Notes under the pieces: model-generated
The model's database searches: none
What the model was told of the DNA's origin: nothing
What the model saw: the letters and a program-made list of their open reading frames with translations, nothing else
In this document: positions 15,837-24,581 of the stretch, in pieces
How positions within the stretch are numbered: the first letter of the stretch is position 1
Layout: every line of letters starts with the position of its first letter
Assembly (NCBI RefSeq): GCF_018224615.1
Contig: NZ_JAGTUK010000003.1
Location: forward strand, 730,339 to 794,338
Reading direction: 5' to 3'
DNA length: 64,000 bases
Origin: Microbacterium paraoxydans
Lineage (GTDB): Bacteria > Actinomycetota > Actinomycetes > Actinomycetales > Microbacteriaceae
Position numbers and translations under genes: made by a program

Positions 15837-17981
15837 TCAGTTCGCCCCGAGCGCCTCGCGCAGCAGGTGCATGAGCGCCGCCAGCTGCACCGACTCGCTC
15901 GCCGCCTCCTCGGTCGCCTCGCCGTCCAGCGCGCGCGCAGCCAGGCCCTGCTTCTGATCGATGAGCTCGGCGATCTTCGTGTCGATCGTGTGCGCGGCGA
16001 TGATGCGCCACGCCGTCACCGGCTCGTCCTGACCGATGCGGTGCACGCGGTCGATGGCCTGGGTCTGCTCGGCAGCCGTCCACGACAGCTCAGCGAGCAC
16101 GACGTTGGAGGCGGCCTGCAGGTTCAGCCCCACACCGGCGGCGGTCAGCGAGCACACCGCGATGCCCACATCGGGGTCGCCGTTGAAGTCGTCGATCGCC
16201 TGCTGGCGCGCCGTCGACGTCTGATCGCCACGGATCGACACCGCACGGATCCCGGCGGCGGCGAAGTGCGCTTCCGCCTGATCCATGACATCGATGTGCT
16301 TCGCGAAGAACACGACCTTGCCGACCGAGCGCTGCAGCTGCGCCGCGTAGTCCGCAGCGAGCGGCGCCTTGGCCTGGCCGATGCGGCGCACCATCGTGAA
16401 GACGTTGTCGCCACCCGTGCCCGCGGCCTTGGACTCCTCGAGCTCGTTCTGCGCGACGAGACGCACGATGTCGTCATCGATCTCACCGGGGAGCAGACCA
16501 CGGTCGCCCCGCGCCTCGATGATGCGGCGGTAGCGCGCGGCCAGCCGCTCCCCCAGCTCGCGCTCGGCCTGACGGATGCTGCGCCCGAACTCGTCGTCCA
16601 GCTGCACCGGCAGATCGGCGACCAGCTTGTCGGGAAGGTCGGCGGCGACGTCCTTCTTCTTGCGGCGCACGATCCCCATCGAGATCACCGCATCACGCGC
16701 CTCCGGATAGAACGCCTTGTCCGCCGGGGTGAACCCGGTCGCATCCAGCTTCTCCATGAGCGCCGGTCCCGGCTTCTCGCCGTTGGTCCAGCCCAGGAAG
16801 CGCCAGATCGCGTCGAAGTCCTCGACGTCGTTGATGAGCGGTGTACCCGTGAGCGCGAGCATCAGCGGGTCGTGTCCCGGCGTACGCTCGCGCACCTGCG
16901 CAGCGAGCGACAGCACGTTCTGCGAGCGCTGCGACGACAGGTTCTTGATGAAGTGCGCCTCATCGACGACCATGCCGCGCAGGCCGATCGTCGCCAGCCA
17001 CGACAGGTGGCGGTCGAGGATCTCGTAGTTGACGATGAACACGTCGGCGAACGCGTCGATGTCGTCGCCGTCGCCCTGGATCACGGTCGCACGGCGTTGC
17101 GGCGTCCACCGCTCCACCTCGCGCGCCCAGTTCATCTTCACGACGTTCGGCACCACCGCGAGCAACGGGTATGCGCCCGCCACCGACGCCGCGAGCACCG
17201 ACTGCGCCGTCTTGCCCAGCCCCGGCTCGTCCGCGAGCAGGAAGCTCCGGTGCCCTGCACGCACGGCCTCCAGGAACCGCGACTGGTGCACCATCACGTC
17301 GAGGCCCTTGGGCGACACGTGATCGAACTCGGGGGCCGGAGGAAGCTCCATCGAGGCCGCGGCACCGCCGGCACCCGTCTCGAACGCCTTGTACAGCGGC
17401 CCCATCAGCTCCCATCCGTCGAGCCGGCGACGCGGGGTGCTGGCCGGACGCGGCGTGAGGTCGGGCGCGAGGAAGGGGTTCGCGAGCTGACGGGCCTCCA
17501 CGGACGGCGGGGTCACCTGACGCTCGGCGATCGCGGCGGGGACGACCGGTGTCTGCACCGGAGCGGGGTCCGCGATGATCAACTCCTCCGGCGGCAGCTC
17601 GGCGCCGGACTCCAGCAGCCAGTCACGGCGCATCCGCTTGGCGACGGGCGACGTGGCCTGGTCGGCCTCGAGGAGCTGGATGAGCGAGGTGTCGCGTGCG
17701 GCGGTCTTCGCGAGGATCGTGGCCACGCCGTCGAGGCGCTTGAGCAGCTCCGTGCGCGCGGCATCGGTGATCTCCGTGTCGGCCTTCACCCTGGCGCGCT
17801 CCTCGCGCACCAGGAACGCGATCACCTGGAACTTCGTGCGGTTCGTGGGCCCCAGCTTGCCCCGCTGGGACTTCGCCTCGATCTCGCGCACCTTGCGCGC
17901 GAGGATCGGGATGAGGGGTGCCTCGTCGTCGCGACGGGACGTCTTCTTGCGCCGCGTGGCGGCGGTTGCCGTGGTCGGCAT
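15837..17981 (-). CDS. SNF2-family DEAD/DEAH-box helicase
   Basis: ATP-dependent DNA translocase of 714 residues. A 200-residue N-terminal region without a recognised domain precedes the SNF2 ATPase. Motif I is DEPGLGKTAQS (about residue 250), motif II VDEAHFIKN, motif III LTGTPLIND. The C-terminal helicase lobe ends with the SNF2 box containing AIDRVHRIGQ. The compact architecture without a SWIM zinc finger resembles SMARCAL1-like bacterial enzymes used in fork or duplex remodelling. No restriction, nuclease or methyltransferase gene is nearby to suggest a defence island, so a housekeeping role is the simplest reading. A strong AGGAGGAGC ribosome binding site precedes the ATG. Confidence 0.88.
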   Translation of the reverse strand: MPTTATAATRRKKTSRRDDEAPLIPILARKVREIEAKSQRGKLGPTNRTKFQVIAFLVREERARVKADTEITDAARTELLKRLDGVATILAKTAARDTSLIQLLEADQATSPVAKRMRRDWLLESGAELPPEELIIADPAPVQTPVVPAAIAERQVTPPSVEARQLANPFLAPDLTPRPASTPRRRLDGWELMGPLYKAFETGAGGAAASMELPPAPEFDHVSPKGLDVMVHQSRFLEAVRAGHRSFLLADEPGLGKTAQSVLAASVAGAYPLLAVVPNVVKMNWAREVERWTPQRRATVIQGDGDDIDAFADVFIVNYEILDRHLSWLATIGLRGMVVDEAHFIKNLSSQRSQNVLSLAAQVRERTPGHDPLMLALTGTPLINDVEDFDAIWRFLGWTNGEKPGPALMEKLDATGFTPADKAFYPEARDAVISMGIVRRKKKDVAADLPDKLVADLPVQLDDEFGRSIRQAERELGERLAARYRRIIEARGDRGLLPGEIDDDIVRLVAQNELEESKAAGTGGDNVFTMVRRIGQAKAPLAADYAAQLQRSVGKVVFFAKHIDVMDQAEAHFAAAGIRAVSIRGDQTSTARQQAIDDFNGDPDVGIAVCSLTAAGVGLNLQAASNVVLAELSWTAAEQTQAIDRVHRIGQDEPVTAWRIIAAHTIDTKIAELIDQKQGLAARALDGEATEEAASESVQLAALMHLLREALGAN

Positions 17982-18131
17982 GCTCCTCCTGAGCCTGAAG
18001 GGCCCGGCGCCCCCAGGGAGCCGTCGGCCGTTCTCGTCGTCCGCGTGTGGCGTGAGCCAGGACCGTGCGGACCGTGGATCGTCTCCCTCCGGCGCTCACG
18101 ACGGTGCGCGGGTCGGCGGGAACCTTCTCCC

Positions 18132-18137
18132 ATTCTA
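18132..18137 (-). promoter_or_regulatory. Candidate -10 box of helicase gene
   Basis: TAGAAT on the minus strand about 150 bases before the helicase start, in an otherwise featureless 206-base gap. This would give a long leader; no -35 was recognised. Confidence 0.35.
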
Positions 18138-18187
18138 TGTCATCGGGCCGACGGCACGCGGAACCGCCCGAACGTGACGGACCCGGT

Positions 18188-19138
18188 TCAGGTCTCCACA
18201 CCGAGGATCGCGGCGGCCTGTGCCACATCGGCGGCCATCTGCGACATGAGCTTCTCGATGCCCTCGAACGCCACCATGCCGCGCAGCCGCTCCACGAACT
18301 CCACCGTGACGTCGTGCCCGTACAGGTCGAGACCCGTCTCCCCCAGCACGTGCGCCTCGACCTGGCGGACGAGCACGTCGTCGAACGTGGGATTGGTCCC
18401 CACCGAGATCGCGGACGGGTGCCGGATGCCCGTGTCGTGGTCGACCAGCCAGCCGGCGTAGACGCCGTCGGCCGGCACGAACGCGTCGACGATGGTCGAG
18501 AGGTTCGCCGTGGGGAAACCCAGCTCGCGGCCGCGCTTCAGGCCGTGCACGACCTCACCGCGCACGTCCGGATAGCGACCGAGCACCCGAGCGGCCGCGG
18601 CCACATCCCCCTCCACGAGCAGCTCGCGGATCCAGCTCGACGACACGCGTCGCGACGAACCCTCCAGGTACACGTCCTCGACCACCTCGACCGTGAAGCC
18701 ATAGCGGGGTCCGAGCTCGCGCAGCAGCTCGGGCGTGCCGGCGCCGCGGTGGCCGAATCGGAAGTCCGCGCCGACGAACACCGTCGACACTCGCAGCGCG
18801 CGCACCAGGAACTCCACGACGAAGTCCTCCGCCGAACGGGCGGCGAGCTCCTCGTCGAACGTCAGCAGCAGGGTCGCATCGAGACCGAGCTCGCCCAGCA
18901 GCTCCAGCTTGCGGTCGACCGTCACCACGTTCTCGGGGCAGCGGTCGGGGCGGATGACCGCGAGCGGATTGCGATCGAACGTGACGGCAACGGCCCGGCT
19001 TCCCGTCGCCGCCGCGGCCTCCTTGAGTCGCCGGATCACCGCACGATGCCCCTGATGCACCCCGTCGAACTTGCCGATCGCGACCGCACTGGGCCCGAAG
19101 CCGTCCGGAACCTCGTCCGGACTGCGGAACACGATCAC
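18188..19138 (-). CDS. ribF: Bifunctional riboflavin kinase / FAD synthetase
   Basis: Makes FMN and then FAD from riboflavin; 316 residues. The N-terminal FAD synthetase half shows IGKFDGVHQGHRAVI (nucleotidyltransferase HxGH-like motif), VTFDRNP and the SSSWIRELL motif near residue 165. The C-terminal kinase half carries GRELGFPTANL with the PTAN signature and the closing EFVERLRGMVAFEG. The start is GTG at 19136-19138, overlapping the upstream gene's stop as GTGA. Two small membrane-protein genes separate it from truB, its usual neighbour, but all four are on the same strand and closely spaced. Confidence 0.95.
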   Translation of the reverse strand: MIVFRSPDEVPDGFGPSAVAIGKFDGVHQGHRAVIRRLKEAAAATGSRAVAVTFDRNPLAVIRPDRCPENVVTVDRKLELLGELGLDATLLLTFDEELAARSAEDFVVEFLVRALRVSTVFVGADFRFGHRGAGTPELLRELGPRYGFTVEVVEDVYLEGSSRRVSSSWIRELLVEGDVAAAARVLGRYPDVRGEVVHGLKRGRELGFPTANLSTIVDAFVPADGVYAGWLVDHDTGIRHPSAISVGTNPTFDDVLVRQVEAHVLGETGLDLYGHDVTVEFVERLRGMVAFEGIEKLMSQMAADVAQAAAILGVET

Positions 19139-19575
19139 GCGACGGCCTCCACGGGACGCTCGACGGCGGCGACCGGGCGGTGCGTGCGCAGCCACCAGAT
19201 GCCGAACACCGGAAGGACCAGGGGCACGAAGAGGTAGCCGCGACCGAACAGCGACCACACCGTCTCGTGCTGGAACAGCGCGGGGAGCAGGATGCTCAGC
19301 AGCCCGACCACCAGCACCCCGGTGAGTTCGAACACGATCGCGATCCAGGCCACCGTGTACCACCCCCGCCTACGGGCGAAGATCAGCGCCAGCGTCGCGA
19401 GGATGTAGACGAGCGCGGCGACGGCCGACAGCGTGTACGCCAGGGGCGCCTCGTCGAACCGGCGCACGATCTGCACGAAGCTGCGTCCCGTGGCAGCCAG
19501 CGCCATGACGGCGTAGACGATCACGAGGACGCGACCGATGCCGGTCATCCGGGTGGAGGGGGCGGTGGAGCTCAT
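19135..19575 (-). CDS. Predicted four-helix membrane protein
   Basis: Protein of 146 residues with four hydrophobic helices and short polar ends; the C-terminus is rich in Val and Ala. I recognise no family beyond actinobacterial membrane proteins of unknown function. The ATG at 19573-19575 has an AGGATGG ribosome binding site about nine bases upstream; an in-frame ATG four codons earlier would overlap that site. The stop overlaps the ribF start by four bases, so it is co-translated with ribF. Confidence 0.75.
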   Translation of the reverse strand: MSSTAPSTRMTGIGRVLVIVYAVMALAATGRSFVQIVRRFDEAPLAYTLSAVAALVYILATLALIFARRRGWYTVAWIAIVFELTGVLVVGLLSILLPALFQHETVWSLFGRGYLFVPLVLPVFGIWWLRTHRPVAAVERPVEAVA

Positions 19576-19630
19576 AGCGCATTCCATCCTAGAGCCGCCG
19601 CGGGACGCCGGACTCCGCCGGGCGGCGCCG

Positions 19631-19999
19631 TCAGGCGACCTGGATCGTCCAGATCGCCTGCATGCGCCACAGCATGACCGCGATGGCCAGGGCGGCCACG
19701 CCGAGCACGACCGTGCTCCAGCGGCTGCGCTCCATGAGCGCCCACAGCACGGCACCCACCGGAAGCAGGGCCGCGGACACCAGATACACCCAGTACTCGA
19801 GCAGGTCGCCTGTGGGCGGATTGCCCGCGAGCGGCGCGACGATGGCCGTGACCACCTGCACGATCAGCAGGACCTCGACGATGGCGAGAGCCCCGACCGA
19901 GAAGTCGCTCGGCCGACGCCCGGCGAATCCCGCGACCAGGCAGAACACCCCGGCGGCGATCGCCACGGCGATCTGCACGACCGTGAACCACAGGATCAT
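19631..19999 (-). CDS. Predicted membrane protein downstream of truB
   Basis: Small protein of 122 residues that is nearly all membrane: about four helices, with an N-terminal signal-anchor-like stretch and a conserved-looking GNPPTGDLLEYWVYL loop between helices 2 and 3. Family not recognised. The ATG overlaps the truB stop as ATGA. It and the next small membrane protein sit in the truB-ribF operon and are likely transcribed with it. Confidence 0.78.
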   Translation of the reverse strand: MILWFTVVQIAVAIAAGVFCLVAGFAGRRPSDFSVGALAIVEVLLIVQVVTAIVAPLAGNPPTGDLLEYWVYLVSAALLPVGAVLWALMERSRWSTVVLGVAALAIAVMLWRMQAIWTIQVA

Positions 20000-20889
20000 C
20001 GGATGACCTCCGGCATGTTCATGGCGCTCTTCAGATCCGCGCCGCGCTTCTCCACGATGCCCACCAGCTCGCCGTCCTCGTCGATCGCCGCGGCGAGGGG
20101 CGCGGTGAGGCGCTCCGCCTGACCGCCGAGCCTCTTCCCATGACGGAGGTCGCGCGCCTCCGCGGCCGTGACCGGAAGCGGGACGAGCACCGATGCGGCA
20201 GCCTCCGCGGGCGTGAGCGTCGCGGCCCCCTCCAGATCGTCGACACCGACCGCGTCTCCCACGCTGAACGGCCCCACACGCGTGCGGCGCAGCGCCGTGA
20301 GGTACCCGCCGACGCCCAGAGCCGTCCCGAGGTCGCGGGCGAGAGAGCGGATGTAGGTCCCGGATGAGCAGTCGACGACCACGTCGAGGTCGAGGATGCC
20401 CTCGTCACGCCGGATCTCGAGCACGTCGAACCGGGAGACCACGACCTCACGCGCCGCGAGGAAGACGTCCTCCCCCGCGCGAACGCGGTCGTAGGCGCGG
20501 CGCCCGTCGACCTTGATCGCCGACACCGAGCTGGGCACCTGGGAGATCGCGCCCGTCAGCGCCGCGACACCCGTCGCGACCGCCGCGTCGTCGACCCCGG
20601 CGACCATCGAGGCGTCCGCCGCGGCGACGACCTCGCCCTCCGCGTCGTCCGTGGTGGTCGAGGCGCCGAGCCGGATCGTCGCCTCGTAAGTCTTGTCGGC
20701 GCCGACGATGTAGGTGAGCAGGCGCGTCGCGCCCTCGATGCCCAGCACCAGAAGACCCGTCGCCATCGGGTCGAGGGTCCCCGCATGGCCCACCTTGCGG
20801 GTGCCGAAGGCCCGGCGCGTGCGAGCGACCACGTCGTGACTGGTGAGACCGCCGGGCTTGTCGACGAGGAGGATGGCGGGTACGACCAT
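19996..20889 (-). CDS. truB: tRNA pseudouridine(55) synthase TruB
   Basis: Isomerises uridine 55 of the tRNA T-loop; 297 residues. The catalytic Asp is residue 40 in GHAGTLDPMATG. Other TruB landmarks are LLVDKPGGLTSHDVV at the N-terminus, the RLGASTTTDDAEGE segment, and SSGTYIRSLARDLG. The C-terminal 80 residues correspond to the small TruB_C/PUA-like part of actinobacterial enzymes. The ATG lies exactly six bases after TAGGCT, so although truB is normally in the nusA-infB operon, here it has its own leaderless promoter back-to-back with mutY. Confidence 0.95.
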   Translation of the reverse strand: MVVPAILLVDKPGGLTSHDVVARTRRAFGTRKVGHAGTLDPMATGLLVLGIEGATRLLTYIVGADKTYEATIRLGASTTTDDAEGEVVAAADASMVAGVDDAAVATGVAALTGAISQVPSSVSAIKVDGRRAYDRVRAGEDVFLAAREVVVSRFDVLEIRRDEGILDLDVVVDCSSGTYIRSLARDLGTALGVGGYLTALRRTRVGPFSVGDAVGVDDLEGAATLTPAEAAASVLVPLPVTAAEARDLRHGKRLGGQAERLTAPLAAAIDEDGELVGIVEKRGADLKSAMNMPEVIR

Positions 20890-20944
20890 CCCTCCAGCCT
20901 ACCCAGCCGCGTCACCGCCTCCCGCGCTCACCTAGGCTGGAATC
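20890..20944. promoter_or_regulatory. Divergent leaderless promoters of truB and mutY
   Basis: TAGGCT occurs on both strands: minus strand 20896-20901 for truB and plus strand 20933-20938 for mutY. Each ends six bases before its start codon. The two cores fit in 55 bases, so their -35 regions must overlap. Confidence 0.65.
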
Positions 20945-21841
20945 GTGCCCGCGCCGTCGTCCGCCCCCGCGACGCTCTCCATCCTGCCGTCCTGGTTCCG
21001 GAGCTCGGCACGCGACCTGCTATGGCGCCGTCCGGCCTTCCACGAGACCTACGGCGCGTGGGGCGTCCTGGTCAGCGAGTTCATGCTGCAGCAGACCCCG
21101 GCCACCAGGGTCATCCCCCACCTCGAGGCCTGGCTGCACCGGTGGCCCACCCCTGCGGCGATGGCCGAGGCGACCACCGCGCAGGTCGTGCACCAGTGGG
21201 CCAACCTCGGCTATCCGCGCCGCGCCCTCTGGCTCCACCGTGCCGCGATCGAGATCGTCGAACGGCACGGCGGGGTCGTGCCCCGCGACGTCGACGCGCT
21301 GCTCGCCCTCTCCGGCATCGGCGACTACACCGCGCGGGCCGTCGCGGTCTTCTCCTACGGTGATCGGCACCCCGTCGTCGACACGAACACCCGACGCGTG
21401 CTCGCCAGGGCGATCGACGGTCGCGCCCACCCCTCTCCGCCGTCCCGCCGCGACCTCACCCTGATGGAAGCGCTGCTGCCGGACGACGACGAGGAGGCCG
21501 CGATGTTCAATGCGGCCACGATGGAGCTCGGCGCCACGATCTGCACGGCGCGGGCGCCGCGCTGCGACCTGTGCCCCGTGGCCGACGAGTGCGCATGGCT
21601 CGCGGCCGGCCGTCCGGACACCGGAGACGCGAGGCGCCGTCAAGCCGCGTATGAGGGATCCGACCGCCAGGCCAGAGGCGCGGTCCTCCGCGTCCTCCGT
21701 GACGCTGCTCCCGACGCGGTGCCCCTGACGGCGGTGATCCCCGAGTGGCCGGACGCGCGGCAGCGCGACCGCGCCATCGACTCGCTCATCGCGGACGGCC
21801 TCGCGGAAGCCGACGGGGAAGGGCTCGCTCTCCCCCGCTGA
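20945..21841 (+). CDS. mutY: A/G-specific adenine glycosylase MutY
   Basis: Removes adenine opposite 8-oxoguanine; 298 residues. The helix-hairpin-helix LSGIGDYTARAVAVF and the catalytic Asp in VDTNTRRVLAR are present, as is SEFMLQQTPATRV containing the catalytic Glu. The iron-sulfur loop is complete with four Cys spaced C-x6-C-x2-C-x5-C (about residues 200-216). The C-terminal NUDIX-like domain that reads 8-oxoguanine in longer MutY proteins is missing; only about 80 extra residues follow the cluster, as in many actinobacterial enzymes. The GTG start follows a TAGGCT box at leaderless spacing. Confidence 0.93.
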   Translation: MPAPSSAPATLSILPSWFRSSARDLLWRRPAFHETYGAWGVLVSEFMLQQTPATRVIPHLEAWLHRWPTPAAMAEATTAQVVHQWANLGYPRRALWLHRAAIEIVERHGGVVPRDVDALLALSGIGDYTARAVAVFSYGDRHPVVDTNTRRVLARAIDGRAHPSPPSRRDLTLMEALLPDDDEEAAMFNAATMELGATICTARAPRCDLCPVADECAWLAAGRPDTGDARRRQAAYEGSDRQARGAVLRVLRDAAPDAVPLTAVIPEWPDARQRDRAIDSLIADGLAEADGEGLALPR

Positions 21842-21846
21842 CGCGT

Positions 21847-23982
21847 TTACCGATGGCGCTCCGTGCGATGCGCCAGTGCGGTGAGCTCGACCCGGTTGCG
21901 CACGTCGAGCTTCGTGAACACGCGACCCAGATGAACCTCGACCGTGCGCACCGACACGTTCAGCTCGCTGGCCACGTGCCGGTTGCTGATCCCCCGCACG
22001 GCCAGCATCGCGACGTCGAGCTCGCGGGCGGTGAGCTGCTGACCCCAGGCGCTGCGGCACACCGCGAACCGCTCGGGCGCGGGAACGAGCTGCGCCGCGG
22101 TGGCATCGAGCCGATCGACCCTGGCTCGCACGGCCCTGGCCCACGCACCGGCCCCCGCGGCCTCGAACAGACGCTCGGCGCGCTGGAGATGAACGCGTGC
22201 CGTCAGGTGGTCGGCGCGCAGGGCGAGCTGGATGCCGAGCACGAGTTCGACCCGTGCACGCGCGAAGGGCGTCCGCAGCGCGCGCGCGCGTTCCCGCACG
22301 TCGTCCCGCTCCGAGGCCCATCCGCCCGCCGGTGCGGTGATGAGCCGGGCCTGCAGGTCCCGCGCCACCGCGACCTCCGGCGGGGCGAGTGCGATCGCCG
22401 TGCCGGCACGCCGTGGTCCCGAGACGGACACCTCATCGAGCCCTGGCACGTCGAACGGCCGCTCAGCGGCTTCGCCATCGGCCCAGAGCTCGACGGCCGT
22501 GCAGGCCCGGTCGAAGGACCCATCGAGAAACGCCTCGATCCCGCGATCGATCAGCACGTCGACCCCGGCACCGCCAGGGACCACGGCCGTGAGGGCGCGC
22601 GCAACCGCTCCCACGTCCCCTCGCACCGCGAGATCGAGCCTCCGCGCGAGCACCATCCCCAGCCCGGCGAACGGCAGGGCGACCGGAAGCTCGACGGCGG
22701 CCCGCAGCATCCGTTCTCGCGCCGACCCGAGGTCCCCGCGCCACGTCAGGAGCAGCGTCTCGGCAACCGCCCGGTACGCGCGCGCGAGCGGGCTCCGTTC
22801 GAAGCCGGGCACGAGCGGGTCGGTCTCCACCACGAGCAACGGCGTGTCGTCCTGGAGCTGCCGCAGCCCGCGGTCGATGTCGCCCCGGCTCGCGAACCGC
22901 AACGCCCGCAGCAGCGCGCCGCACACGGGCCCCGCTCCGTCGGCCTCATCGACATCGCCCTCACCGGCCAGGAGCCAGCTCAGCGCCACGACCGGTTCGC
23001 GGAGCTGCGCCTCGGCGCCGACCACCGCCGCTCCCTCACGCACCGCGTCGAGCCAGACGCGCATCTGGGTGCGCTCGCCACGCTCGGCGCACAGGAGCGC
23101 AGCCAGCCCGGCCGCTCGCGTCCAGTCGAGCCATGCGGAGCGATCGCCGGCCGTCCGAGGACGGAACAGCCCAGGATCGATCTCCGGAACCGCGCCCCGC
23201 AGATGCGCCAACGAGACGAGCAGTCCGGGGAGCGCCCGACCCCGGTGCGTCACGGACGCGTGCGGGAACAGACCGCCCAGGGCATCCGCGGCGTCCGCGA
23301 CCAACCCCGAGCCGGCGCACGCGAGACCCGAAAGCAGCATGGCCTCGTCGCGTTGCTCACCCGAGACATGCGCAGCGGCTTCACACGCGAGCCTCCGCGC
23401 CGATTCCAGCCGCCCGGCACGCAGCAGGCGACGGGCGCGCGCGACCAGCACCTCCGCGGTCGCGGCGTCACTCTGCAGAGCCGCACGCGCGCGATGCCAC
23501 GCCGCTTCGGCGTCATCGCCGCGCTCGCTCCGCACGACCGCGAGGCGCGCGTGCACGCGAGTCACCTCAACCGTCGATGCCCGCCCCTCGACCCATACGG
23601 CGACGCGCGGGTCGATCGCGCGGACACGGCCCGCGCGGATCACGAGGAGTGCGCCGACCGCCTCCGCCGCCAGTTCCTCCGCCGTACGCCCGTCGAAGGC
23701 GAGAAGCGAGTCCAGGTCGTCGCCCCACCGCAGGGTGTGCGCCAGCAGCAGCGTGCGATCACGGTCGGAGATCTCGACGCCCCGGAACGCGTGCTCCACG
23801 GCCGGTGTCAACGGCAGCGGCGCCGGCAGCGCGCGCAGGCCGAGGCGCTGCTCAGGCGTCAGACACCGTGCGACCTCCACAACGCTGGGCGCGTCGGCGG
23901 CGAGGGCCGCCGCCAGTCGAGCCACCACGTGCGGCGCACAGTGCAGCCCGCGCGTATGGAGGTCGTGGAGCAGGAGCTCCAC
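21847..23982 (-). CDS. Large LuxR-family transcriptional regulator
   Basis: Regulator of at least 711 residues with a C-terminal LuxR/FixJ helix-turn-helix (LTARELDVAMLAVRGISNRHVA... and VRTVEVHLGRVFTKL, last 65 residues). The remaining 640 residues are alpha-helical and Ala/Arg-rich, resembling the helical-repeat portion of MalT/LAL regulators. No Walker A motif is visible, so the ATPase domain of LAL proteins is absent or lost. The GTG at 23980-23982 has no ribosome binding site. The same frame is open upstream to about 24075 and contains an ATT at 24028-24030, after GGGGGA, that would begin a plausible IPATVSSDDHVVAP N-terminus. Ligand and targets are unknown. Confidence 0.82.
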   Translation of the reverse strand: MELLLHDLHTRGLHCAPHVVARLAAALAADAPSVVEVARCLTPEQRLGLRALPAPLPLTPAVEHAFRGVEISDRDRTLLLAHTLRWGDDLDSLLAFDGRTAEELAAEAVGALLVIRAGRVRAIDPRVAVWVEGRASTVEVTRVHARLAVVRSERGDDAEAAWHRARAALQSDAATAEVLVARARRLLRAGRLESARRLACEAAAHVSGEQRDEAMLLSGLACAGSGLVADAADALGGLFPHASVTHRGRALPGLLVSLAHLRGAVPEIDPGLFRPRTAGDRSAWLDWTRAAGLAALLCAERGERTQMRVWLDAVREGAAVVGAEAQLREPVVALSWLLAGEGDVDEADGAGPVCGALLRALRFASRGDIDRGLRQLQDDTPLLVVETDPLVPGFERSPLARAYRAVAETLLLTWRGDLGSARERMLRAAVELPVALPFAGLGMVLARRLDLAVRGDVGAVARALTAVVPGGAGVDVLIDRGIEAFLDGSFDRACTAVELWADGEAAERPFDVPGLDEVSVSGPRRAGTAIALAPPEVAVARDLQARLITAPAGGWASERDDVRERARALRTPFARARVELVLGIQLALRADHLTARVHLQRAERLFEAAGAGAWARAVRARVDRLDATAAQLVPAPERFAVCRSAWGQQLTARELDVAMLAVRGISNRHVASELNVSVRTVEVHLGRVFTKLDVRNRVELTALAHRTERHR

Positions 23983-24086
23983 GACTGCAGGCGCGACGAC
24001 ATGATCGTCGCTCGATACCGTCGCAGGAATGCCGATCCCCCAGGTCCATCGGAAGTCATCCCCGCGGACCCGAGGGTATCAAACGG

Positions 24087-24512
24087 CTAGTCCTCTTCGT
24101 CGACCGAACGGTACGGGTCGGCGTCGCCGGCCGGGGAGGCGGACGACGCGAGCTTCGCGACCTCGGCGTCTCGCTCCTGCGCCTGGCGCAGCAGCGCCGT
24201 GATGTGGTCGGCGTTCTCCGGAAGCGCGTCGGGGATGAATTCCAGCGTCGGCACGAGACGGGTGCTGAGCTGGCGCCCCACCTCGCTGCGCAGCATCCCG
24301 GTCGCGGACGTGAGGGCGGCACCGCTCGCGATGCGCTCCTCCTCCGAGCCGAGCACGGTGTAGAACACGGACGCGTGCTGCAGATCTCCGCTCACGCGCA
24401 CGTCGGTGATGGTCACGAACCCGAGACGCGGGTCGCGCAGGCCCTTCTCGAGGCGCTCGGCGAGGATCACGCGGATGCGGTCCGCGAGTCGCGCCTGTCG
24501 TTCGCCAGCCAT
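24087..24512 (-). CDS. rbfA: 30S ribosome-binding factor A
   Basis: KH-domain assembly factor of 141 residues needed for maturation of the 16S rRNA 5' end and growth in the cold. The characteristic RLADRIRVILAERLEKGLRDPRLGFVTITDVRVSGDL stretch opens the protein (residues 8-45), and SEVGRQLSTRLVPTLEFIPD closes the fold. A 25-residue acidic, low-complexity tail follows. An AGGGAAAG ribosome binding site precedes the ATG. It lies downstream of infB with a long perfect hairpin between them. Confidence 0.95.
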   Translation of the reverse strand: MAGERQARLADRIRVILAERLEKGLRDPRLGFVTITDVRVSGDLQHASVFYTVLGSEEERIASGAALTSATGMLRSEVGRQLSTRLVPTLEFIPDALPENADHITALLRQAQERDAEVAKLASSASPAGDADPYRSVDEED

Positions 24513-24531
24513 AGTTCTTTCCCTTCAGAGG

Positions 24532-24569
24532 CCTTCGGGCGGGGACGCATCAGCGTCCCCGCCCGAAGG
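24532..24569 (-). terminator. 17-bp perfect hairpin between infB and rbfA
   Basis: CCTTCGGGCGGGGACGC pairs perfectly with GCGTCCCCGCCCGAAGG around the four-base loop ATCA. It lies a few bases after the infB stop. No U-tract follows, so it may be a partial terminator, an RNA processing site or an mRNA 3' end stabiliser rather than a full stop. Confidence 0.7.
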
Positions 24570-24581
24570 TATCGAACCCGA

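Noticed and set aside
15837..17981. SNF2 helicase as part of a phage-defence island.
   Set aside because: Neighbours are pfkA and ribF; no nuclease, methyltransferase or integrase is nearby.
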